Positions 21,703-30,324 of a stretch of 32,500 nucleotides of DNA are shown here, one piece after another. A model generated the notes under the pieces. It was given only the letters and a program-made list of their open reading frames with translations. It was not told the origin of the DNA and did no database searches. This DNA comes from Prorocentrum cordatum (taxonomy: Eukaryota > Sar > Dinophyceae > Prorocentrales > Prorocentraceae): positions 1-32,500 of the forward strand of contig CAUYUJ010007219.1 of assembly GCA_963575745.1 (NCBI GenBank), read 5' to 3'. Both the position numbers and the translations under genes were made by a program. Every line of letters starts with the position of its first letter. Positions within the stretch are counted from its first letter, which is position 1.

Positions 21703-22069
21703 GAACCTCGTAGAGCTCATTTCACGCGTAAGAGTGCTCGGAGTTGAAAGAGAGAGCTTCTGGACGCATTTCTCGAAAAAGACAAAAATTGATTTTTTTC
21801 GTGTCGACATGAAGATGGTTCCTCCAAGTGTTCTGATAGTAAACGTGCGCCTACAGAGCTCATACTTTGACAGAGGGGCCCTCATAGTCGTTTACAGGTG
21901 CGAAAAATCTGCTTTCTCAAAATGAATTGTCAAATATCTTTCAAAAAATTGCAAAACCACCCAAAAGTTACCACTTTGTCCTTTCTGGCCGGGTCGACCA
22001 ACTAGCTCCACCCCGCGCCGGAATTCCTCTAGCTCATCGATGCCGAAGAGCTCTACGAGGTACTGGGCG
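21703..22069 (+). repeat. Class B cassette, canonical
   Basis: Complete class B example: head GAACCTCGTAGAGCTC, near-palindromic A/T stretch near 21770-21800, AAAATGAATTGTCAAATAT near 21920, end block CTAGCTCCACCCCGCGCC, and a final CTCTACGAGG. Confidence 0.8.
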
Positions 22070-22103
22070 CCGGCGGTAAACCGTCAACCTTTCTTACCGC
22101 CGG
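22070..22103 (+). repeat. Satellite hairpin, loop CCTTTC, nested in an 11-bp outer dyad
   Basis: Inner arms 22070-22079 and 22094-22103. Outer perfect arms AGCTCTACGAG (22049-22059) and CTCGTAGAGCT (22108-22118). Confidence 0.9.
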
Positions 22104-23060
22104 GGGACTCGTAGAGCTTCCTGAGAACATATACTGTCGAAAGAAATTGTAGAGAACGAATAGTTTTTCAGCCCAACACGAGTATCAGACCGAGTTCAGA
22201 CCTCTGAATGCGACAGACGGGCGCGTCTGATAGCTCCGAATCGATTCCTGTGATTACCCGCCCTGCAGCCTCCCTCCAGCCCGAGTTAAGTGCAGAACGC
22301 CGACAGTAGCTCTCAAGATGACTAGAAGAATACGAACAGTTTCGTGATTCTGGATCGCGCAAGAGACCGAGTTCAGAGCTCTGGATTGAACAGGCGAACG
22401 CGCCTGATAATTCTGAGTGCGGTAGGTGTGCTTACCAGCACTGTAGCTGCCCTACAGCTCGAGTTAAGCAGAGAATAACGACAACGCGTATCAAGTTGAC
22501 TCGAATTTTACGAATAGGTTTGCGGACCTAGCTCGACTAGCAGACCGAGTTCAGACCTATGGATTCAACAGACGAACGCATCTGACCATTCTGAGTGCGA
22601 TAGGAGTGCTTACCAGCACTATAGCTGCCGTAAATCTCGAGTTAAGTAGAAATACCGACAACGCGTATAAGTTGACTCGAAATAATACGAACAGGTTTGC
22701 GGACCTAGCTCGGCTGACAGACCGAGTTCAGGCCTCTGGATTCAACAGGCGAATGCGCCTGATCATTCTGCATGCATTAGCTGTGCTTACCAGCTCTGTA
22801 GCTGCCCTAGAGCTCGAGTTATGTTCCGAAAACCGTCAGCGCGTATGAAGATAACTCAAAGCGGCCGATCCCGCCAGGGAGCTTTTCGATAGTAATATCC
22901 ACCCGATCGAGCTGAGATCAAGATGGCGAGCGGGAATAAGATCGAATATCACGGGAAAAAATACTAGAGCTCTAACGAATGGTCAAATTTCGAGAACGAA
23001 ATTTTCAACCGAGCAAAAGTCACCAAAAGTTCCGTCGAGATTTTTCGAGCCAACTGGGCG
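22104..23060 (+). repeat. Class A cassette with four monomers
   Basis: Monomer landmarks near 22280, 22458, 22634 and 22814; tail at 22902. Confidence 0.8.
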
Positions 23061-23094
23061 CCGGCGGTAAACCGTCAACCTTTCTTACCGCCGG
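23061..23094 (+). repeat. Satellite hairpin, loop CCTTTC
   Basis: Perfect arms 23061-23070 and 23085-23094. Confidence 0.9.
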
Positions 23095-24399
23095 GGGACT
23101 CGTAGAGCTTCCTGACAATATATACTGTGGGAAAAAACTCCAAAGAACGACTATTTTTTAAGCCCAAGCGATTTCAGACCTCTCAAGATAACGCTAACAA
23201 AAAACAAACAGTTTCGCAACCCAGGTCGAGTATCAAACCGAGTTCAGACCTCTCAATGCGACAGGCGGGCGCGTCTGATCTCTGCGAATCCACTCATGTG
23301 ATTCCCAGCCCTGAAGCCCCCCTGAAGCCCGTGTTAAGTGCAGAAAACCGACAGTATCGACTCGAATAATATAATAGTTTTGCCAACCTAGTTCGAGCAG
23401 CAGACCGAGTTCCGAGCTCTGGAATCGACCGAAAGACGCGCCTGATGTGTGCAGATCGATATGTATGACCTGCAGCACTGTCGCCCTCCCCCAGCACGAG
23501 TTGAGTGCAGAAAATTGAGAGCACGTCTCAGGATCATTCGGACAATACGAACAGTTTCGCGAACCTAGCTCGGGAAGCAGGCCGAGTTCAGAGCTCTCGG
23601 TTCAATAGACGAACGCGACGGATGATTCCCCATCGATGTCTGTGACAATGAGCCCTGTAGCTGCCCTACAGCTCGAGTTGAGTACAGAAAACCGAGGGCG
23701 TCTATCAAGATGACTCGAATAATACGAATAGGTTTGCGGACCTAGCTCGGCTAGCAGACCGAGTTCAGACCTCTCGATTCAACAGGCGAACGCGCGTGAT
23801 GATTCTGAGTGCGATAGGTGTGCTTACCAGCACTGTAGCTGCCCTAAAGCTCGAGTTAAGTACAGAAAACCGGGAGTGTCTATCAAGATGACTCGAATAA
23901 TACGAATAGGTTTGCGGACCTAGCTCGGCTGGCAGACCGAGTTCAGGCCTCTGGATTCGGCAGGCGAACGCGCGTGATGATTCTGAGTGCGATAGCTGTA
24001 CTTACCAGCTCTGTAGCTGCCCTACAGCTCGAGTTAAGTACAAAATACCGACAGCGCGTATCAAGATGACTCGAAACGGTCGTTCCCGCCGGGACGCTTT
24101 TTGGCCTTCAAAGTTACCCGATCGAGCTGAGATCAAGATGGCAAGCGGGAATAAGATCGAATATCATGGGAAAAAATATTGGAGCTCTAACGAATGGTCA
24201 AATTTCGAGAACAAAATTTTCAACCGACCAAAAGTCAGCAAAAGGTCCGTCGAGATTTATCTTGCCAACTAGCTCTCCAGCGCTCCGGAATTACTCTTAA
24301 GCTTCCAGCAATAACTTGCTAAGGGAAGCTCTACGAGTTATTTTCAACCGACCAAAAGTCACCGAAAGGTCCGTCGGGATGTTTCTTGCCAACTGGGCG
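23095..24399 (+). repeat. Class A cassette with five monomers and an added end block
   Basis: Monomer landmarks near 23333, 23498, 23673, 23852 and 24030; tail at 24117, followed by the AGCTTCC...GGAAGCT block (near 24300-24330) and a second copy of the end block. Confidence 0.8.
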
Positions 24400-24433
24400 C
24401 CGGCGGTAAACCGTCAACCTTTCTTACCGCCGG
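24400..24433 (+). repeat. Satellite hairpin, loop CCTTTC
   Basis: Perfect arms 24400-24409 and 24424-24433. Confidence 0.9.
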
Positions 24434-25792
24434 GGGACTCGTAGAGCTTCCTGACAGTATATAGAGTGGGAAATAATCCAGAGAACGACTAGTTTCCATG
24501 ACTCTAACAAAAAAACAAACAGTTTCGCAATCCAGTTCGAGTATCAGACCGAGTTCAGACCTCGCAATGCGACAGGCGGACGCGTCTGATGTCTGCGAAT
24601 CGACTCATGTGATTACCAGCCCTGCAGCCCCCCGACAGCCCGAGTTAAGTGCAGAAAACCGAGAGCATCTCTCAGAATGACTCGAATAATACAATAGTTT
24701 CGCGAATCTGTTTCGAGCAGCAAATCAAGTTCTGAGCTTTCGAATCGTCCAACGAACGCGTCTGATGTGTGCAAATCGATTTCTATGACCCGCAGCACTG
24801 TAGCCCTCCCCCAGCACGAGTTGAGTGCAGAAAATTGAGAGCACGTTGCACGATGATTCGGAGAATACGAATAGTTTCGCGAAGCTAGCTCGGGCAGCAG
24901 GCCGAGTTCAGAGCTCTCGATACAACAGACAAACGCGCCCGATGATTCCCAATCGATTTATGTGACTATAGGCTCTGTAACTGCCCTAAAGCTCGAGTTA
25001 AGTACAGAAAACCGAGAGCGTTTGTCAAGATGACTCGAATAATACGAATAGGTTTGCGGACCTAGCCCAGCTAGCAGACCGAGTTTAGACCTATGGATTT
25101 AACAGGCGAACGCGCCTGACGATTCTGAGTGCGATAGGTGTGCTTACCAGCACTGTAGCTGCCCTAGACCTCGAGTTAAGCAGAAAATACCGACAACGCG
25201 TATCAAGTTGACTCGAATAATACGAATAGGTTTGCGGACCTAGCTCGGCTAGCAGACCGAGTTCAGACCTCTGGATTCAACAGGCGAACGCGCCTGATGA
25301 TTCTGAGTGCGATAGGTGCTTACCAGCACTGTAGCTGCCATACAGCTCGAGTTAAGTAGAAAATACCGACAACGCGTATCAAGTTGACTCGAATAATACG
25401 AATAGATTTGCGGACCTAGCTCGGGTAGCAGACCGAGTTCAGACCTCTGGATTGAACAGGCGAACGCGCCTGATGATTCTGAGTGCGATAGCTGTGCTTA
25501 CAGGCACTGTAGCTGCCCTACAGCTCGAGTTAAGTTGAAAATACCGACAGCCCGTAGCAAGATGACTCGAAACGGCCGTTCCCGCCACCGTGCTTTTTGG
25601 CCTTCAAAGTTACCCGATCGAGCTGAGATCAAGATGGCGAGCGGGAATAAGATCGAATATCACGGGAAAAAATACTAGAGCCCTAACGAATTGTCAAATT
25701 TCGAGAACGAAATTTTCAACCGAGCAAAAGTCACCAAAAGGTCCGTCGAGATTTTTCTTGCCAACTAGCTCTCCGGCGCGCCGGAACTAGCG
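24434..25792 (+). repeat. Class A cassette with six monomers
   Basis: Monomer landmarks near 24640, 24815, 24994, 25171, 25348 and 25526; tail at 25613. The three central monomers are of the same subtype as the 178-bp array at 19395-20112. Confidence 0.8.
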
Positions 25793-25825
25793 CCGTCGGT
25801 GAACCGTCAACCTGGTCACCGCCGG
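25793..25825 (+). repeat. Satellite hairpin, TGA/TCA type, loop CCTGG (empty target site)
   Basis: Arms CCGTCGGTGA (25793-25802, one mismatch) and TCACCGCCGG (25816-25825). Confidence 0.88.
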
Positions 25826-26068
25826 AAACCTCGTAGAGCTCCTTTTACGGGTAAGAGTGCTCAGAGTCGAAAGAGAGAGCTTCTGGGAGCATTTCTTGAA
25901 AAGGGGGAAAATTGATTTTTTTCGTCTCGACATGGAGATGGTTGCTCCAAGTGTTTGAATAGTAAAAGAGCGCCTACGGAGCTCATATTAAGACAGAGAG
26001 GCCCTCATAGTCGTTTACAGGTGCGAAAAATCTGATTTCTCAAAATGAATTGTCAAATATACTGGGCG
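25826..26068 (+). repeat. Class B cassette, short
   Basis: Class B head and middle very like 21703-21930; truncated right after GAATTGTCAAATATACTGGG, so the end block is missing. Confidence 0.75.
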
Positions 26069-26093
26069 CCGGCGGTAAACCGTCAACCTGGTT
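26069..26093 (+). repeat. Satellite hairpin, left half (occupied target site 3)
   Basis: Left arm CCGGCGGTAA (26069-26078), then the loop ACCGTCAACCTGG. The target-site duplication ACCTGGTT is 26086-26093 here and 31864-31871 on the far side. Confidence 0.92.
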
Positions 26094-26107
26094 TTTTTGT
26101 GTTTACG

Positions 26108-26142
26108 CGGGCTGGCGAGGCGCTGGTCTTCAGCGCAGCCCG
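26108..26142 (-). other. Stem-loop near the 3' end of retroelement 3
   Basis: CGGGCT (26108-26113) pairs with AGCCCG (26137-26142), and GCGCTG (26120-26125) with CAGCGC (26131-26136), around a 5-nt loop, with a one-sided 6-nt bulge. It lies about 15 nt from the A-tail. It is placed like the stem-loops of retroelement 2 but unrelated in sequence; a role in RT recognition is inferred. Confidence 0.65.
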
Positions 26143-26277
26143 TGTCAGCTACGCAGCCTGGCAACTGAGCAGCAGTGAAACGAGCACCTACCCACGGAGG
26201 CGGGCTGAGGTGTCATATAACATTGCTAAACTTGAAGACGATTCCCGAGTCCAGGAGGGCGTAGGGATAACACATCA

Positions 26278-29200
26278 TCAAGAAGCAAAATCACTGTCAT
26301 CAAATTGCTGTAGCTGTATGCGTATGGCACGTGTCAATGCTTCGGCAGCGGACAACTCACATTCGGTGATCGTGGCGCCTGGCTCCAGCCAGGCCGCAGC
26401 AGCAGCGTCTCTCCAAATCAACGGTGTGTCAGCATGATAATGTAGAGAGGAAGAGGTCGGGTAGGGGGAGTATCGTGTAGAACACATTCCATGCCGAGAC
26501 GCCCGTGAGGACATGTTGAGATAGCCAACCTGCATCCAGTAACCGCATGCACTGCCCTTGCTGCACACTCCCCCGTCGTACCCTCCACGACAGGCGACTA
26601 CCTTCAAAGAATCTCGTTCGAAAGGATATCGATGGCAATAGTTATGATGAAATGTGTGGCCATCCCTGGCCAAATGAGTAAGTTCGTCTGCTCGGGTGTT
26701 TGCTTCACGAAATTCATGTACAAATATGTCTCTCCCAACGTTCGATGCCCGTGCTCGGTGTGAAAGGCTAAGTGCGTACATGTCATTGACACACCTGTGT
26801 ACACGCTCACGATATGCACGATTATGACAACGCCAACGTCCCGTAAGCCAGCTCTGGACCAACAAAGAGTCTCCCTTGATCTCAATTCCAACTCCGTTCG
26901 ACATGATATCAAATACAGCTTCCCGTTCATTAATAATCGCCAACCGTCTTGCTTGTTTCATGTTCTCCTCCTCCGTCGCCTCCTCGTTCCTTCCAGTTCC
27001 CTCCTTACACTCTCTCCCAACATCTCCTCCTGGTACCTGTTTCCAATTCGTGCAGAAGTACTCGAATATCTTAGGCCTACCATACGTGCGTAAAAGTGCT
27101 TCCCATGTCTGCAGAAATGTGGCATATCCTGGTCGGAAGGTCTCCCACCACTCATCCCCATGAGTCTGTATGTACGGGTACTGCCAAGACCGCTGCCCAA
27201 CACTATCTCCTCCCGCGCGCAGCCGTTTGCCTTCAGAGGCACGCCTACGATCTCCATGACAGCGGAGACATTCAGTGAGAGTCATGCGGTGCGCTTCCCA
27301 AGTCTTGTGTGTACAAAGCAATGCCGTGCGAGAATCAACAAATGCACGTCTCGTGGTATCAGGATGTGGCTCAATCTTGCGTACAACACGTCGGCCGTCA
27401 GCGCCATCATGTTGCTGAGAGCCGCTCGAGACCCCATCCTCACAACTTACTCCTGAACCTGGGCCTGTCCACCGGGGAGGCCCAGGATTTGTGAAGTCAA
27501 AATTGCCGTAGGCCGTGCTTACCGAATGCGCGACGCTCCAACTCTTCCACGCCACGATCTGGACGATGCTAGGAAATCCCAGCGAGCAGAAAGAAGCCCT
27601 CGCTGTGTCAAGCATATGTGGCTTCCAGACCTCCCATCTCTGTCCCGCAGGCTTCCTTCGACAATGCATGGCCAGCAGGCATCTGCCCTCAAAGGTATGC
27701 AGCAATCGAACACCTTCAGGGTCCAGCGTACATGTATCCAATCCGTATGCTAATACACTCTGTACCAGGCTCTGATACCGTCGATACCGCTTACGAAGAG
27801 GGAGAGCACGACAACGATAATACTTAGCTTGCCCATAAAACGCGCGCCGTGCACACTCAACCCGAAATTGTATGTCCTCGTGCGTGCCCCCATACTGCTG
27901 CGAGACGATCGTTCCCAACACATTCAGCTGAGAGACTGACTTGAACGGGACCTGCACCCCCTGGATATCAGCGAAGAAAATAGTGGTATCGCGGTCGCCC
28001 ACCACCATCGATTCAAGTGAATCTGACTTCCACTCTAGTCCCCATGTACGTAAAGCGTGAGTGAGTGTGTTGATCATCAGCTGCATCTGAGCCGATGTAC
28101 TGGCCACGAGATATATATTATCTGCCCAAATCGCATGATTGTAAACATGTGCGCGCGTCATGTCGTGCATGTTGCTGTACGGGATCTCCACACCTATACG
28201 TTCATTATCCCACCTCTGTATGACCTCCGCCCACATGGCCAACACAACCAAATTAAAGCACAGGGGAGACTCGGTACCCCCCGTTCTGAGAGATCGATCC
28301 CATCGTACCCCACCTAACTCCAGGCCCTCGAACGTGAGCGTGCCCGTCGTGTCAGTTAAGGGCTCGATCAGAGCATATTGTAGCTGTACAGGTATGTTAA
28401 GCATGTGCATCGCGCGTGCCAAAGTAGTGAGCTTAACATGGTCGAAGGCTCGTGCTATATCACATGAACAGAAGAACGCTTTTCTATCTTTCCCCCAAAC
28501 ACTCGCATGCTGTGAGATGGCCTTAAGGGGTCCCGCAACTTCCCACGTCCTCCGATCCTGTGCGAAACCATACAAGCCCAATCGCCCCATGTACTGTTCA
28601 GCATGCCTCTCGATAAGGATAGTAACACAGGTGAGGTACCATTTTCCTAACGTGTTCTGTACAACTAGATTGCGTGTTTGTGTGAGCGAATCAAGATTCA
28701 TCAGCTTGGGCATCAGCGTGATGAGTACCTCTCTCCAGCAGTCAGGTGACCGACGATCACCTTGAAAGATATCTCGAAACACATGGAAAATCTGGCGAAC
28801 AGCTCGCCACGCCAAAGCCTTCAAGAGCTCCACGCTGACCCCATCTGGGCCGCAGCTCTTGCCAGATCGTAATCGTGCACGTGCTTCGTTCACCACCCCC
28901 ATCGTGAGCTGCATGCGCATGTCGTGCATCGTACTGCTGCTGCTGTGTGCCCTAGCTGCTCGTGCACGTCGCCGTAAGTCAGATACCAGCTCGCTGTTCC
29001 TCATCCTCTCCTCCTCGCTCGTCATCGTGTTCAAGCTGTGCTGCTTCATCCCCTCCTCCACCCACCTCTTACGATCCTCCGTCATCTCCCCGTCGATCTT
29101 CAGAGACTTGACATTCACTTTCTTGCTTTTGCGGGAGTTCGCGAAGGTATACTCGATCTCACTACGCCTATCTGCCTTGACCAGGGGCCTCATAAGTTCC

Positions 29201-30300
29201 CTCAGGCGCTTTCTCTCATCAGGATTCCCACGGGCTCCACGATACTGGTGCTGAAGATCTGCTAGCTTTTTAGACTTAGCATGTGCACGATGCGCAGAGG
29301 AAGGCGGGTTAAGCAGAGGCAACGCATGCTGATGCAACGACTTCGCGATCTCGTCAGGGCGTGTGGCCTCAATACCAATGTCCACCAACGCTCTGAAACA
29401 GAACTCCTCTCTGTGGGACTCGAATGCCCGGCGTGCCGTGACGTGTGGCCGAACAACCTTGTGTCGGTACATCTGCTGGGGTTCCCTTGGGGCCAACAGG
29501 GTTTTGATTACTGCATGATCGCTCAAACGTGCCACACGCCCGTCCTGCAACCAACTGTACGAGATATCTTCTACTGTCCACTGCCTGGGCGCCAAGATGT
29601 AATCTAAAACCTTTGTGGGCTCACTCTCACCGAAGTGCCAGTAGGTCGGCACCCGTGCTTCAAAAGTGTTGATCGCAGCCAGCTCCTCCTCCTCCAAGAA
29701 CTCCTCAATCTGGTCCCTCATGCACACCTCCTTGGCCCTCCTGTCCTCCAAATCGATGGCACCGTTCCGACCAAGTCCCCTCTCCCTCGATCTTCTGAGT
29801 CCTGGTCCCGTCACCCTCCACCCATCCACCTCCAACTCTGGCGTGAGCTCCACATTGGCATCACAGGCAAGCAACAGGCGAAAGTGATGGCCATGGTTGG
29901 CCTGAGCCTGTCGGTGCAGGCGGCGTACATCATGCAGTATCCGTCTGCATATCTCTGGAGCATCTGGATGAGACGCATCAGCAAAGTAAGCACTAGTGAA
30001 ACAAACTCCCGATCGATGAACAATCATCGCAACCCGATCTGCTTGATAAGAGGCTATCATGTGGGGCAGGTGGCGACGTTTGAGAAGCACCGCTGCCCGC
30101 ATGCAAGTACTTTTTGAAGCAGCATCCCACCCCAGACGCTGAATTAAGGTGTCATTGAAGTCCACGTTTTGACATTCTTGCAAAGCCACAACATTTAAGC
30201 CTACCCCATGTAGTGCTCGTAGAATAGCGTACGCCCGAGACTCGAGCCGCCCAGCTCTCGCAACATTGAGTGTGCCTGCCGCGAGAGTAGCGAGAGCCAT
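26278..30300 (-). CDS. ORF2 polyprotein: APE-type endonuclease, reverse transcriptase, permuted RNase H
   Basis: Intact, 1340 aa. Nicks the target and copies the element RNA into it. Endonuclease, residues about 10-265: TLNV (N12), ALQE (E42), ACDAN (D147, N149), LDY (D233), LSDH (D261, H262). RT, about 475-800: GKSCGPDGVS (480-489), LITLMPK, GLYGF, motif A CSCDIARAFD (D614, D620), motif B TGGTESPLCFN, motif C IWADNIYL (D727, N728). N728 replaces the usual second catalytic Asp. The C-terminal 200 residues have RNase H hallmarks in permuted order: IKGDSLLV (D1144), REANTRAD (D1205), then GGYDGGVCSKGSACGY (D1242) and TECELSAAEAL (E1315). The first ATG lies 24 bp after the ORF1 stop, so a reinitiating or bicistronic transcript is likely. 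No stops or frameshifts, so this copy may encode an active protein. All ORFs on the opposite strand here are shadows. Confidence 0.93.
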   Translation of the reverse strand: MALATLAAGTLNVARAGRLESRAYAILRALHGVGLNVVALQECQNVDFNDTLIQRLGWDAASKSTCMRAAVLLKRRHLPHMIASYQADRVAMIVHRSGVCFTSAYFADASHPDAPEICRRILHDVRRLHRQAQANHGHHFRLLLACDANVELTPELEVDGWRVTGPGLRRSRERGLGRNGAIDLEDRRAKEVCMRDQIEEFLEEEELAAINTFEARVPTYWHFGESEPTKVLDYILAPRQWTVEDISYSWLQDGRVARLSDHAVIKTLLAPREPQQMYRHKVVRPHVTARRAFESHREEFCFRALVDIGIEATRPDEIAKSLHQHALPLLNPPSSAHRAHAKSKKLADLQHQYRGARGNPDERKRLRELMRPLVKADRRSEIEYTFANSRKSKKVNVKSLKIDGEMTEDRKRWVEEGMKQHSLNTMTSEEERMRNSELVSDLRRRARAARAHSSSSTMHDMRMQLTMGVVNEARARLRSGKSCGPDGVSVELLKALAWRAVRQIFHVFRDIFQGDRRSPDCWREVLITLMPKLMNLDSLTQTRNLVVQNTLGKWYLTCVTILIERHAEQYMGRLGLYGFAQDRRTWEVAGPLKAISQHASVWGKDRKAFFCSCDIARAFDHVKLTTLARAMHMLNIPVQLQYALIEPLTDTTGTLTFEGLELGGVRWDRSLRTGGTESPLCFNLVVLAMWAEVIQRWDNERIGVEIPYSNMHDMTRAHVYNHAIWADNIYLVASTSAQMQLMINTLTHALRTWGLEWKSDSLESMVVGDRDTTIFFADIQGVQVPFKSVSQLNVLGTIVSQQYGGTHEDIQFRVECARRAFYGQAKYYRCRALPLRKRYRRYQSLVQSVLAYGLDTCTLDPEGVRLLHTFEGRCLLAMHCRRKPAGQRWEVWKPHMLDTARASFCSLGFPSIVQIVAWKSWSVAHSVSTAYGNFDFTNPGPPRWTGPGSGVSCEDGVSSGSQQHDGADGRRVVRKIEPHPDTTRRAFVDSRTALLCTHKTWEAHRMTLTECLRCHGDRRRASEGKRLRAGGDSVGQRSWQYPYIQTHGDEWWETFRPGYATFLQTWEALLRTYGRPKIFEYFCTNWKQVPGGDVGRECKEGTGRNEEATEEENMKQARRLAIINEREAVFDIMSNGVGIEIKGDSLLVQSWLTGRWRCHNRAYRERVHRCVNDMYALSLSHRARASNVGRDIFVHEFREANTRADELTHLARDGHTFHHNYCHRYPFERDSLKVVACRGGYDGGVCSKGSACGYWMQVGYLNMSSRASRHGMCSTRYSPYPTSSSLHYHADTPLIWRDAAAAAWLEPGATITECELSAAEALTRAIRIQLQQFDDSDFAS

Positions 30301-30324
30301 GCTTTTGGATCTCTCGCAGCACCC

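Noticed and set aside
2300-25600. Many 60-107 aa open frames in the satellite
   Set aside because: They recur because the DNA repeats, appear in all frames, break at indels between copies and often read through the hairpin; no protein motif was recognised.
1408-26068. CRISPR array or integron-like attC array
   Set aside because: Spacing is irregular (0.2-1.35 kb), the intervals are related repeats not unique spacers or genes, no cas or integrase gene is present, and the genome is eukaryotic. The resemblance to hairpin-separated cassettes is noted only as an analogy.
7050-26068. Dinoflagellate spliced-leader, 5S or snRNA gene arrays
   Set aside because: I looked for the conserved spliced-leader 3' end (GGCTCAAG with CCATTTTG) and for 5S-like internal boxes in the monomers and found no convincing match.
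26278-26700. C-terminal ORF2 tail as a host gene fragment captured by the element
   Set aside because: The tail holds the missing RNase H half (DGG and AEL) and is shared with retroelement 2, so it belongs to the element.
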